Assembly (NCBI GenBank): GCA_002007465.1 | Contig: LNAC01000066.1 | Location: 1,836,381-1,900,380, forward strand | DNA length: 64,000 nucleotides | Origin: Ailurus styani | Taxonomy: Eukaryota > Chordata > Mammalia > Carnivora > Ailuridae | Direction: 5' to 3' | Part shown: piece after piece, positions 1 through 10,214 of the stretch | Layout of the letters: every line of letters begins with the position of its first letter | How positions within the stretch are numbered: the first letter of the stretch is position 1 | Position numbers and translations under genes: made by a program | The notes under the pieces: generated by a model | The model's input: only the letters and a program-made list of their open reading frames with translations | Told to the model about the DNA's origin: nothing | The model's database searches: none

Positions 1-1636
1 CCGTACTAAAATCAGAACCAGGCCCCAGAGACCAAGCTGACCCAGCTCCTTTCTGCTGCATGGAAAGTCAGGAGCTCAGCCTCCTTGCCTCCTGCTCCAC
101 ATGCCTGAACGAGGGCTTCTGGAACAAATATTCCATACTCTTCTGCATGCCCACTTGGCCATATTCAGAATACAGACCTGATGACTAGATACACCGCATC
201 CTCATTCTGCTAAAAGGCCAAAGGACACTAATAAAGATGTCAAAGCGCAAAATTGTTTGGAGAGCGAAGAAACAAATGAGGAGAGAAAACTGCAGCCTTT
301 GATTCAATAATGAATTTTGCATCAAGGGCTCGGGATTACGGCGTATCAGAGACCACACTGCCACACACGCTGCATTCCATTTTTTATGAGAAAGAAGAAA
401 ATGGGGGGGGACACAAACTGATATTAAAGGCATATTAAAGAAAGTGTATTCAAGCATATATCTTGATTTGAGCCTGCGAACCCAAACCATTTATATTTTA
501 TAGCATAGTAAAAGCTTGGAGCCAGAAAGAACCATGTAGTCCAATCCCTCGCCTTCTAGATGAGCAAATTGAAACATCTGGGCATTAAGTAAAAGGCCCC
601 ACAATTTCAGCCTTGCAGCAGCTGCCCTGAAAAAAGCCTGGGGTCTGTTCCTTTGCCACTCCTGCCTCGCTCAAGGACTTGACTCTTGACTGGAAGTAAC
701 CTTGGAATCCTTCTCCTGGTGTACTGTTTTCACTGGGCTTGAGAAGGTCATACATTCATTCACATACTCTTTACTGAGCACTTGCTATGTGCCAGGTGCC
801 ATTCTCAGTTCTTGAGCTACAAAGAGGACAGGGCGGTTGCCAGTTCCCCATGCAGCTGCCTTCCAGGGAGGCTCACAGTTCATAAAAGCACACAAATCAG
901 TTATACAACATAATTCTGATGGTGTTTCCTGCTCTCAGAGAAATAAAATAGCTTGGGTTAGTGGAGAAGGACTGACGGGGAGGGGGTAACTCAGAAGACC
1001 CCTCTACGAGGCAGCATCACTGGAGAGGAGATCTGACTCCTGAGATGTAGCCAGTCATGTGAAAGTCAGGGGGAATAGGGTTCTGGTGGAAAGGAACAGC
1101 AACCACAAACCCCCAACGCAAGCGAGGGAGGCAGAGTGAGCAGACAGGAGGCCAGTGTGGCTGGAACAGAGTGAACAAGAAGGAGGTGGTAGGAGAGGGA
1201 GGTTCAGAGCCTGCTGGGCTGCGGACACTTGCCAGAAGACGCTGGGCTGTGGAAGCAGGACCGAGATTCAGACTGGAGGCTCCAGGCTCACAGTTTTTAC
1301 GGGTCTGTGTCAACTATATGGTGCAGACCCTTCCTGTTGTGTTGAGCCACATTACAGGTCAGTTACAGGAGGACCGTGGCCATGCTCTGCTCACGCTCAG
1401 CACCTGGCATGAGATGGGTCTCCAAAGGCCAAGGGAGTTCCCCCGGACTGGCCAGCACGGAGATGGAAATGGCCCCTCCTTAACTGTGACTCATACAAGT
1501 TTAGTTAGTCAGGAACCAGTCAGCCCAGAGAAAGGGCTCAAGAGAGCCTAAGGCTAATTTTTAAAATCACTATTATTAATTTCTAATCACACAAGTACTC
1601 ATGAATACATTCCCTTATTTTATTTGATTTTCCTTT
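1..1636. other. Intergenic DNA upstream of ABLIM3, no gene seen
   Basis: No open frame here resembles a known protein and no exon-like phase pattern is visible. Around 755-900 the text resembles the 'tgagcacttgctatgtgccagg' type of ancient mammalian repeat (MIR/L2 class), which is known to be widespread. The rest is unassigned non-coding sequence. By recalled human synteny the upstream neighbour of ABLIM3 is SH3TC2, but none of its exons can be recognised. Confidence 0.6.
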
Positions 1637-1830
1637 ATTTTAAAATTTTATTTATTTATTTGATAGAGAGAGACTCAGCGAGAAAGGGAACACAGGCAGG
1701 GGGAGTGGGAGAGGGGAGAAGCAGGCTCTCCACTGAGCAGGGAGCCAAATGCGGGGGTCGATCCCAGGACTCCGGGATCATGATCTGAGCCGAAGGCAGA
1801 CGCTGAACGACTGAGCCACCCAGGCGCCCC
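1637..1830 (-). repeat. CAN SINE (tRNA-Lys derived), minus orientation
   Basis: Read on the + strand it begins with the A-tail complement and a GA-rich block and ends with gagccacccaggcgcccc, the complement of the tRNA-like head. Copies of cccttatttta lie before it and after it, and a third copy follows the next SINE at 1849-2037, so both seem to have inserted into the same short target. Confidence 0.9.
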
Positions 1831-1848
1831 CCTTATTTTATTTTTTGA

Positions 1849-2037
1849 AAGAATTTTTATCTATTTATTTGACAGAGAGAGAGAGAGAGCGTGCGCACAA
1901 GCAGGCAGAGTGGCAGGCAGAGGGAGAGGGAGAAGCAGGCCCAGCAAGGAGCCAGACGTGGGGCTCGATCCCAGGACCCCAGGAACGTGACCCGAGCTGA
2001 AGGCAGTCGCCCAACCAATTGAGCCCCCCAGGCACCC
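1849..2037 (-). repeat. CAN SINE, minus orientation, adjacent to the previous one
   Basis: It shows the full order of poly-T side, GA-rich block, lys-tRNA-like body and complement of the head (gagccccccaggcaccc). It is more diverged at the head than its neighbour. The repeated target cccttatttta flanks it on both sides. Confidence 0.88.
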
Positions 2038-2314
2038 TATTTCCCTTATTTTAAAAATATGAAATGAAACATGGTCCCTCTAAGACACCTCTCCCCCAAT
2101 CCTGGCCATCTGTCAGTGCCCCACGTCTCTCCCACCCAGAGCTAAATACTGTCATTATTCCAGACCACATCTGACACCCTAAAATGCACTCCTAGGGAAG
2201 AGAGCGGACTTTCTATGTGTTTGCTTTCATCCTGTGCGCGGCACACTGTAGGTACGGGTCTGCACTTGCCCTCGCCCCCACGGATCCCTGGGTCTCTCGC
2301 GGCTGTCCAGGTTA

Positions 2315-2322
2315 TGACGTCA
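2315..2322. promoter_or_regulatory. Palindromic CRE-type motif TGACGTCA
   Basis: The perfect 8-bp CREB/ATF palindrome is seen directly, about 7.9 kb upstream of the ABLIM3 start codon. It contains a CpG that has not decayed. Whether it is bound is unknown, because an 8-mer alone is weak evidence. Confidence 0.35.
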
Positions 2323-4754
2323 TCAGCACCCACCTCATCCCGCTAATTGCTGTGTCCTATTCCTTAGGAGGGCAGCCCCCTGTTCATCCCCCCTGCAGTG
2401 TCACTTACACTGTTTCCGATTCTCTTTGCATTACAAATACAATCCCAGGGTGGTGGAACTTCCTCTCCGCCTACCTTGTGAGGATTTTTCTTTGGCAGAA
2501 GGAGGCCTTGACCCTGAGATGCAATTCCCAAATGGAAGCAGAATGGGTCACAGGAATTTCTAAGCACCTGGTGATCCTCTACACCCCAGAGACCTTGCTT
2601 TAAGGTTACTGCTCTAATCCCCCAATGCCACTGGGGCTCCGTAGAAGGAGGGACTTCTCCTCAATGAGCTCTAACACTAACACAGCAGGAACAGCCTAAA
2701 ACTTGCAGGCCGCCAGTAAATCAATTGTGGGGATTCTCTCACAAATAGAGGCTTGCCGCCCTTGCAGGGGTTACAAGGTGCTTGCAGGAGGCCTGTGGAT
2801 TGCAATGCCACACCAAGCGGACAATGGCTGTTACCAGTGTTCCTGGGGAAATGACGAGCACACACATACCGCAGCCTTCTGCTCGCCCTTTACCACGGCC
2901 TTCCTGGGTATCCGGGGATAGGATGCTACCTTCTGGAGAATTTGCAGAAGGTAAATAACTGAGCTCCAATGGCTAATTTGTAATGAGATGAGGGAAAAAT
3001 AATCACCACCTACTCTGCATAGACTTTTGTTCACAAAGCACACAGTTTCTCATTGCATCCCTGGAACAACCCAGGTAGACACAGGAAAGGGATAATTATA
3101 ATATGTATTATAATAATGTTTAAAGGCAACTGTTATTCGTTACTGAATAGCGGAGTAGATTCAGACAACAAGAAGTAATTGGTTGCCCAAGGTTGCAAAG
3201 CTAGGAAGCGAGGACAAACCCGAAACTCAGGTCCTCCGATTGCCGATGCTTTTCTCTTGCACGGGACAGCGCTGTGTGTTCCCGCTGCCCCGCCACGAAG
3301 ACCCGCTTGCAATTCTTCATACCTACGAGAGAGGCGTGCCCTCGGCAGATCCTAAGGGATATACTGGAAGACCACATTCAGAGATAGAAGTTAGGTCTTA
3401 AAGAGCCCAGTGAAGGGTAGGAGGGCATGGGAGTTAATTTAACTGAACTCTGAGATGAGTGAGTCCCTGTTGTCTGAGAGGCTTTCACTCCACCTACTAA
3501 TTAAAGATTCTCTTGGGATACTTTAGCGAGCTGGTCATGCAAGGCCTCTCTAGGGAGGTAGCAATTAAGTGAAGACCTAGAGGGAGAGGAGCTTCCAGCT
3601 TTGCAAAGAAATAGGGGAAGGGCCAAGCAGGTGTAGGGAACAGCATGTGCCAAGTTCCAAGATGGACAAACTCACTGCAAGGCCAGGGACTCCCTCTGTG
3701 CAGGGAGCCCAAAGGAGGTGCAGGTAGAAGATAATCACTGGCCTGGGCGGTTAGTACTAGAGGAGCTCAGAGGAGGGCTCTCCCAGGAGAAGAGGGGACT
3801 TGAGGGCATCTGGAGGAAACCACTGGCATTATTGGAGCAAGGCACAGCAGGGAGGGCGCTACGAAGCAGAACTGTAGGCAGAAGATAGATGACTGGTGAG
3901 TAATGAGTCAGGCAAAGTCTCTTAATCTGTAAAATGGAAAAGTGGGTTGGAAGGCTCACTGACATTCCTTTTAGATCCCAATAAGGAAACTGAGCCCAGG
4001 GGAGCTTGACCAAGGGAACCGCAGGGTTGAGTCCAGCTCCTGGATCCGTCCGGGGCTGCCCCCACCCCACCCCCAGCTCCTGGCTTCTGCGGGCAGGGCG
4101 ACCGTCAGGAAGGAGGCTCGGGCTGTGGTCGGATGTGAGTACGAGGCCTCAGCAGAACACTGTGGCGGAACCATCTGCCCAGGGCTCCCCGCAGTCAGCA
4201 CTGCAGCCCCAGCACTCTGATCTCAAAGCCAGTGCTTTTGTCCCCCCTCCCGCCCCCGCCCAGAAGCTTCCCAAAGACCTCGGGAACCCCTTTGATTTTT
4301 GTTTTAAACACTTCTGCACAAAACAATGTAAGGAACAAGAAGAAAAGCATGGCTCTATCACCAAACTGTTTGGGCCAGAAAAACAGGCCTATGTCCTGCC
4401 AATTCCACCCCAGTTTGGGAGCCCCCCAAGGGAGGAAAGGGGCGCAGACATGGAGTCAGGGAGCACCCTGCAAAGCACCATTTCCTGGTGGGAAGTCTGT
4501 TCTTTGCTCGGGGCCTGGGACTCAGCACAAACTAGTGGAGCCCCCGGGGGATCAAAGGTCTCTGCATCAGCCTGGAACGTGGTCAGATCTTCTGCCAGTC
4601 TCTAACCACAGCACACCCAGATGCTGAGAACCAAGAACTCTAGAGCGAAAGGTATCTCAGGACTCACCTGGTCCAATCCTCCATTTCTAGATGTGGCAAC
4701 ACAGGCCCAGAGAGGCACCTCCAAGTCAGTCAGGTTCTCCCAAGGCAAACAATA

Positions 4755-4990
4755 GCAAAACATCTGAGTAATACTAGCTGGTGGCACAGGGCTAAGCCCT
4801 TCTACCTGTCACTGCCCCTGATATGAACAGGGAGCTACCCATTGCTGTGACCCCTGCTCTACACACAAAGAACCTACAGCCGAGACAGCTTTAGTCACTT
4901 GCCTGAGGTCACACAGCAATGAAGACTAGAGCTAGGACTCTAGTCCAGACCATTTTAACCCACTGCCGCCAGGCTCCTTCACATCCCACT
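4755..4990 (+). repeat. MIR (ancient SINE)
   Basis: The MIR core cttgcctgaggtcacacagc and the following 'gctaggactctagtccagac' part match the recalled MIR consensus order. It is heavily diverged. Confidence 0.7.
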
Positions 4991-5214
4991 ACGTCAGGAC
5001 TGTAAGCAGCAGCTCTGCCTTCCCAGGCTAGTAGGGCATTCCCATCCCAGTTTCCTTCATCTTGAATGTGATCTTGACCGTTGGCACCCCCACACAGCTC
5101 TTCCACAAAGAAGCCTTGAGACTCATCACCTGCATCAGGTTCTGCCTCCCCTTGAACCTCTCTTTTGCCACTTAGTTCTGTACCTTCCCCTTCCCCAAGG
5201 TCCTAAGCCAAATC

Positions 5215-5451
5215 AGGGTGGCTGTTTCTTCTTCTCCAGCTGAGCTCAAATGTCAACCGTTGAGAGAGACACCCATCATTTAGTGTCGATTACTGCCCTC
5301 TCTTCACTTGCTTTACAGACTGTAATTGTAAGTCTGTGTGTTTATTTATGGATTGTCTCCTCCCCTGTGTTTCTGGCAGACATAGTTCCTGGCATGGACG
5401 GACACTCCATTAGAATTGTAGAATAAGTGAACGAATGAATGAATGAATGAA
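5215..5451 (+). repeat. LINE2 3'-end fragment with a short GAAT run
   Basis: The order 'gctcaaatgtcaac', 'ttatggattgtctcctcc', 'gttcctggcatgg', then tandem GAAT at 5432-5451, matches the known 3' end of mammalian L2. It is diverged and has no coding capacity. Confidence 0.65.
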
Positions 5452-5609
5452 CTAGAAAACAGAAGAATACCTTAGTTCTTCTTAAAATAAATGTCTGCCA
5501 AAAAGCTTACACTTGCCCAAGTGATTTTGTTAAAACTACATAATCCAAAACTTTGCTTTAATCCAAGAGCCTGATAATTAAGAGTGTATCTTCCCAGGTC
5601 TTTTTTCTA

Positions 5610-5730
5610 TGCATTATAGATATATGTATATGTGGTACCTCTATGGGATCCCACTTCGATTTAACTATTTTATATGATACGTATATTCTATATGGTCTCT
5701 ATATTATATGATACATATGTCCACAAACAT
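5610..5730. repeat. AT-rich low-complexity DNA
   Basis: Loose TATA/ATAC repeats such as tatatgtatatg and atatgatacatatg dominate this stretch. It is degenerate microsatellite sequence with no gene. Confidence 0.6.
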
Positions 5731-5874
5731 ACATTACCCCCCCAAAATACTGAATATATCTTGCTGCAATTTTCTGATTTAACCAAATGCCGTGAAAGTC
5801 TTTTCCCATTACCACATGTAGATCTGTCTCACATTGTTAACAAGAACATATTATTTTTCAAAAATAAAAATAAA

Positions 5875-6106
5875 GGGCGCCTGGGTGGCTCAGTGGGTTA
5901 ATGCCTCTGCTTTCGGCTCAGGTCATGATCTCAGGGTCCTGGGATCGAGGCCCGCATCGGGCTCCCTGCTCAGCGGGGAGCCTGCTTCCCCCTCTCTCTC
6001 TCTGCCTGCCTCTCTGCCTCCTTGTGATCTCTCTCCCTCTGTGAAATAAATAAATAAAATCTTTTAAAAAAAATAAAATAAAAAATAAAAATAAATAAAA
6101 ATAAAA
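5875..6106 (+). repeat. CAN SINE, plus orientation, long A-rich tail
   Basis: It starts with gggcgcctgggtggctcagt and ends with the AATAAA-containing tail, extended by about 45 bases of AAAAT/AAATA. Target copies rich in aaaaataaaaataaa flank it. The body differs little from the consensus head. Confidence 0.92.
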
Positions 6107-7144
6107 GTACTCACTCTTGGTGAGATAGTCAAATAGTCTAGGAATGGGAAGCAGAAACCATTGGATCACAAGCGCCTCTTCCCACCACTGCCACCCCTCC
6201 TAGGCCAGAAGGGTCCCGTGTCCCAATGAGGGTGAGTGAGGGGGTATTCGTGAATGGGAAGGAGAGCACAGGAGTGGGGTGGGGTGGGACAGACTCATGT
6301 AGAAGCAAGGAAGGTGGGATGCAGCTGGGTGGGATCGAGAGAAAGCCAACTGGGGGGGAAAGCTAGGGAGCCTAGGGCTGGGTTAGTCAGGGAGAACAAC
6401 AGATGGTCAGAAAATGGGGACAAGAGCTAGAAAGCACCCCCGTCAGGGACCAGAAGTCAGGAGACAAGGCGGTTCCTGGAGCAGAAGAGAAGCATAATGG
6501 GGGCCTCCCATCCACCCCTTGAAGAAGGTGGAAAATCTGTCTCCCAATGGTTTTCCCACCTGGTTTTCCAACACCCAGGAGCATTTGCCTGTTTCCGAGG
6601 GAGACGTGTTTATCTCCATTCTGGAGTCTCAAAGTTCAAAACAAACTTCCAAACAAAGGGACCCTCCGCTCTGCGGTCTTCAGCTTCATTCTCTTGCAAG
6701 GACAGAGCCAAGATTCTGCTTTCCTGATGACTTTCACAGCCAGTTCCACCGTACACCTCCCCCCGCCCCAGCTTCCTTCTGCGTCTTTCCTGGCTGCCTC
6801 CAATTGTTGTGGACATCCTCACGGGTATAGTTTTTCGAGCTCCTTTTAACTCTTTTCTTCCTATCTTTATAATTATGCAGGGAAAATAAGATTATTTTCC
6901 CAACAGAAGCAGTTTGGGGCTTTTAGAGTGGACCAAAGTTCTCTCCCAAGAGCTGAAGTCATCAGCATCGAGTTATAGATATTACTAAAAAGGACCCTAG
7001 ATGAGAAGAACCTATCTGCTAAGCTCACTGCAGTTGGAAAATTCTGAGACATATTTTCATGGCCATCACCCTATGGAAAAGCCCACCAGGTTTATATAAA
7101 TAGAAAATGACAAGACTGTCTCTGAGGGTAGGTGTAAGTGAGGG
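6107..7144. other. Intergenic DNA, nothing recognised
   Basis: No exon, RNA gene or clear repeat is recognised. A G-rich patch (ggagtggggtggggtggg) lies near 6271. Overlapping short open frames at 6497-6849 occur in several frames at once and have no family resemblance. Confidence 0.5.
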
Positions 7145-7375
7145 ATGATATTAACAATCTGCACACATCATCTTTTCCTAAGCATTACACTGAGTATTTT
7201 AATACACACAGTAATCCATGAGGCACATACCATATTATACCCATTCTAGAGATGAAGAATTTGAGGCTCAGAGAGTATCTCACCCAAGGTCACACAGACA
7301 CTAACTGATGGAGCGGGGACTGAAAATCAGTCAGGCTGGAAACAGCTTCTGGGCTCTTAACCAAGCCACCACTGG
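7145..7375 (+). repeat. MIR (ancient SINE)
   Basis: The fragments 'cccattctagagatgaagaa', 'cacccaaggtcacacag' and 'gggctcttaaccaagccac' occur in MIR consensus order, giving a near-full-length but diverged copy. Confidence 0.78.
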
Positions 7376-7925
7376 GTTTGCCTAATTCATGTTTTGCTAA
7401 CTTAATTATCGTCTACCACTCCTTCCCCCAAGTAGGAATTACACTGCAGGAGAGCAGGTCCTTGTCTGTCCTGTTGTAACCCCAGCTGCCAGCACAGTGC
7501 CTAGCCCCAAGTAGACCCTCAGTAAATGATTACTGAATGAATGAATTAAAGAATGAATACTATGTTTTTATTTGACTATGTCCTGTAATCTGAAAAATTA
7601 TGAACACTGAGGCTTTGGGTGATACTTAAATATGTTCGTCCAACGGTCCTACTAATTTTACCCATTTAACTAACTTGAGCTTTCTCCCAGGAAAAAAAAA
7701 AAATCTTTTTCCAAGCATTAGCACCTAGTAAGTTACATGAAACGTAGCAATTGAGTAAGGAATCCTAATCTAAAAATGTAAAGAGAAAATGTAAATTTAA
7801 AGAGATCTTTTGGAATCATATAAATATTTATTAATCACTTACAAAGCTGTTCTAGGCCCCTGCCTTTTTCAGTAGCAAAAGTGGTCTGTGACTCACCTGG
7901 GATGCTTATTTAAAATGCAGAGCAA
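7376..7925. other. Intergenic DNA with an L2-like tail
   Basis: Between about 7420 and 7555 the sequence resembles an L2 3' end (gagagcaggtccttgtctg, agtgcctagccccaagtaga, then tgaatgaatgaat). The remainder is unassigned and carries no coding signal. The last 15 bases (aaaatgcagagcaag) are the left target copy of the next SINE. Confidence 0.5.
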
Positions 7926-8121
7926 GGGCGCCTGGGTGGCTCAGTCGGTTAAGTGTCTGCCTTCTGCTCAGGTCATGATCCCAGGGTCCTGGGACCGAGC
8001 CCTGCATTGGACTCCCTGCTTGGCGGGGAGTCTGCTTCCCCCTCTCCCTCTGCCTGCTGCTCCCCCTGCTCATGTGTGCTCTCTCTCTGTGTCAAATAAA
8101 TAAATAAAACCTTTAAGAAAA
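7926..8121 (+). repeat. CAN SINE with clear target-site duplication
   Basis: The head gggcgcctgggtggctcagt, CT-rich block and AATAAATAAAAC tail are all present. The left target aaaatgcagagcaag (about 7911-7925) is repeated with two changes as aaaacgcacagcaag (8122-8136), showing L1-mediated insertion. Confidence 0.93.
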
Positions 8122-8136
8122 AAAACGCACAGCAAG

Positions 8137-8990
8137 AAAAACAGGAGCCTGGGAATCTGCCTTTTGCAGCCATCTCTCTCCCTTGTAACATAAACAAAAC
8201 TTTGAGGCCCCCTGTGAGAAGATGAAGGTTATTCCCCATCCATTGAAAACAAACCCTAACAAACTATCAAAACGTGTTTCAAAACCAGTGACCCTTCGAT
8301 GTATCGAAGGATTCCTGAAGCCTGTCACATTTAGGGATCATGAGCCATACCTATTTTTTTTAACCCCGTATAAGGCAGAAACATTGTATTTATCTACAGG
8401 CTATTCTTTCCCCATTTTTAAGAAGGTGGTTACCTGCCCTTGCCCTAAAATTCAAGACACTTGTACACGGAGTCACTCTTGTATCTGGCCAAAGGCCCAA
8501 AGGCGGGCAGCTCAGCCTCTGTGACCAACTGTTTCCCTGTCCGTATGTCCAGGATGGGTGTGTTCACAACATTTTGATTCTAGGCATGCTCGAACCAGAG
8601 TCATTCGAAGGACAGGGATCAGGGAGTCTCTCCGCCTTGTTTCGCTATACTCAAAAGTCATGCTTCTGTGACCGTGAATTAGGTTCAGAAGGTGAGAGGA
8701 TAAGTAGTCAGGCGAATGTAAAGAGCCCCACCCCACTGAATTCATCATGACCAAAAAATCAGAATATAGGTTTCTGTAATACACACCTATGAGAACTAAT
8801 TACAAAAATAGCGATAATAATACTTTGGACAAGAGCCAGGTGGCCGGCGAAAACTGGGTGAACCAGTGAGGTTGAGTCATGAGGCCATATACTGGCCTTT
8901 GCCTCAGATGGAGAAATAGCTCAAGGTGGGTGGGTTTTCTAGACTCTCCACTCTGAGGGCTACACAATATTAGATCCAGAGAAGACCTGG
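8137..8990. other. Intergenic DNA, nothing recognised except a small palindrome
   Basis: No gene or clear repeat is seen. At 8293-8310 a perfect 8-bp inverted repeat (ccttcgat / atcgaagg) surrounds a 2-base centre. Confidence 0.5.
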
Positions 8991-8994
8991 GGCG

Positions 8995-9115
8995 CTCTAT
9001 CAACAGTTGTTTATTGATACCTGCTGTGTGCCAGGCACTGTTCCGGGTATGGGAGACCCTGTGGTGAACCCCACTGACGAGACCCATACGCTCACCGAGC
9101 TAACATTCTAGCTGG
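8995..9115 (+). repeat. Ancient mammalian repeat (MIR/L2 class)
   Basis: 'Gtttattgatacctgctgtg', 'tgccaggcactgttccggg' and 'agctaacattctagctgg' match the common ancient-repeat wording. I am unsure of the exact family. Confidence 0.55.
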
Positions 9116-9530
9116 TTGGGGAAATGAGAAACAATTGTCCCGAGTGAATCAATGATAAGGGAAATGAAGGGGGAGGTAGGGATACAAGTGAGGACGCTGG
9201 AGGAGCCTCTAACGTCTCACCCACTCGGTCCAGCCGCCACCTTAGACACATGAGGAAAATGAGGCAGAGACAGCAGTGACCTGCTCAAGACCAGAGTACG
9301 GGACACCCGGTTCGAATGAGCTGGAAGTGAGAACTGGCTTCCTGCAAAGCCCATCCTTTCTTCACAGCCCCTCCCGATGACGGCTGTATTTTCCTTCCGC
9401 GGTCTAGCCCCGAGACCCCAGCGCCGAGGGAGGGGAAAGCAGCGCTCGAAAGCACCCCCCGGCCGGCCCCTGGGCCCAAGGGACCCCTCCGTCCCACCAT
9501 CAGAGCCCAAGACCCCGGGAGCAGCCCTGC

Positions 9531-9540
9531 GGGGCGGGGC
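9531..9540 (+). promoter_or_regulatory. GC box (Sp/KLF-type)
   Basis: The sequence ggggcggggc is a canonical GC box inside the CpG island, 30 bp upstream of the CTCF-type motif. Sp-family binding is known for this motif; use here is inferred. Confidence 0.5.
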
Positions 9541-9560
9541 CTGGCCACGCGCCGGCGCGT

Positions 9561-9575
9561 CCAGCAGGTGGCGGC
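9561..9575 (+). promoter_or_regulatory. CTCF core motif, full consensus match
   Basis: The 15 bases ccagcaggtggcggc fit every position of the recalled core consensus CCASYAGRKGGCRSY. The site sits in the promoter CpG island about 60 bp before the strong-context upstream ATG at 9622. CTCF is known to bind such sites at promoters and loop anchors; occupancy here is inferred. Confidence 0.6.
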
Positions 9576-9621
9576 AGTGAGCGGCCGCGCCCCCCGCGCT
9601 GCCACCCCGCGAGCCCGCATC

Positions 9622-9696
9622 ATGGATGTCGAGCTCTCTTATTTCGCTTTGCTCGCCTTGGAATTCGAGACTCCAGACGAGGACCAGGATTCATGA
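9622..9696 (+). CDS. Candidate 24-codon upstream ORF in the ABLIM3 5' UTR
   Basis: The ATG has a strong context (A at -3, G at +4: catcATGG). It opens 24 codons beginning MDVELSYFAL and rich in acidic residues near the end, then stops at TGA 9694-9696. That stop overlaps a second ATG at 9693 (ATGA), whose frame runs to a TGA at 10170-10172, nine codons upstream of the main start and in frame with it. If transcription begins upstream of 9622, ribosomes would meet these before the ABLIM3 ATG, which would lower or regulate its translation. It matters only if the transcript includes this segment, which the sequence alone cannot show. No protein family is recognised. Confidence 0.3.
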   Translation: MDVELSYFALLALEFETPDEDQDS

Positions 9697-10196
9697 GCCG
9701 GTCGCAGGGGCCCAGGCAGGGGCCTCTGGCTCCCGACGCTGGCCGAGAGGTGGGTCCCGGGGCGGTGGCGGCTGCCGAGGCCGGGCGGGGACGCGCTGCC
9801 CCCGCCCTGCCTCCCCGTGGTCCACACCCCCTTTGGGCTCCGGAGCCGCGGGGCTGGAGTAGTCGGGGGTGCGCGCGGGCCGGCGCTGCCAGCCCCGCTT
9901 CTGCCGGGCACCGGGGTCCGAGGGGCCGCGGGACCAGGCGCGCGTGTCCTCCCGCCGCCGCCGCCTCCTCCCTGCTCTCACCTGCGCCCCTGTTCGTCCA
10001 CTCGCCTTCAAGGCCGGTGGCTGCAGCCCCGACTGCCGAGGGGACGGCGGAGGGAGAGAGAGCACCTGAGGATACAGAGCTGGCCCTGGACTGCCCTTTC
10101 GCCCCCCAGGTGATGAGTGAGGTCGGAAGATCGCAAGATTTAAAAAGCAACCGGGTCCTCCGTATCGAATGAAAGACCCAGTGCGAAGGCATCACC
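9622..10196 (+). other. ABLIM3: Inferred ABLIM3 5' UTR region with a possible splice
   Basis: The segment joins the CpG island to the start codon. A good donor (gag|gtgggt, intron from 9750) and an acceptor with a pyrimidine tract (ctttcgccccccag|g, exon from 10110) could remove 360 bases. This would make the 5' UTR two exons, with the ATG in the second. The in-frame TGA at 10170-10172 blocks any N-terminal extension of the main frame. Whether the splice is used is unknown. Confidence 0.45.
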
Positions 10197-10209
10197 ATGA
10201 ACACGAGCA
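10197..10209 (+). CDS. ABLIM3: ABLIM3 coding exon 1 (start codon, MNTS plus 1 nt)
   Basis: ATG in a good context (accATGA) is followed by codons for M-N-T-S and one base A before the donor gtaagt at 10210. Joining this base to exon 2 (TT CCT TAT...) restores Ile and gives the N-terminus MNTSIPYQQNPYNPRGSSN. I recognise this as ABLIM3 rather than ABLIM1 or ABLIM2. An in-frame stop nine codons upstream supports this start. The splice phase is 1, and the following intron is 37.6 kb. A 13-base coding exon would be missed by ORF finding, so the call rests on the phase fit and the donor. Confidence 0.85.
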
Positions 10210-10214
10210 GTAAG

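Larger units (their letters stand above)
2038..5214. other. Intergenic DNA with old MIR fragments, no gene seen
   Basis: No coding signal is recognisable. A MIR-like core (ggttgcccaaggttgcaaagctagg) lies near 3180-3210. A second MIR in + orientation spans about 4755-4990, recognised by the core 'cttgcctgaggtcacacagc'. A consensus cAMP response element is at 2315-2322. The blocks at 3515-3720 and 900-1160 have the look of very old LINE2-class sequence, but I cannot assign a family. Confidence 0.55.
9377..10060. promoter_or_regulatory. ABLIM3: CpG-island promoter of ABLIM3
   Basis: GC content and CpG density rise sharply here compared with all flanking DNA, with many CGCG/GGCGCG words (for example cacgcgccggcgcg near 9547 and gcgcgcgggccgg near 9870). 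No TATA box stands at a fitting position. A GC box lies at 9531-9540 and a CTCF core at 9561-9575. The island ends about 140 bp before the start codon at 10197. Broad CpG-island initiation is typical of such genes, so the exact start site cannot be read from the sequence; I infer it lies between about 9400 and 9700. The numerous GC-rich open frames on both strands here are by-products of base composition. Confidence 0.82.

Noticed and set aside
5875..8121. Functional tRNA genes, because the SINE heads are tRNA-derived
   Set aside because: The tRNA-like parts lack a proper cloverleaf and are followed by CT-rich and A-tail segments. They are retroposons.
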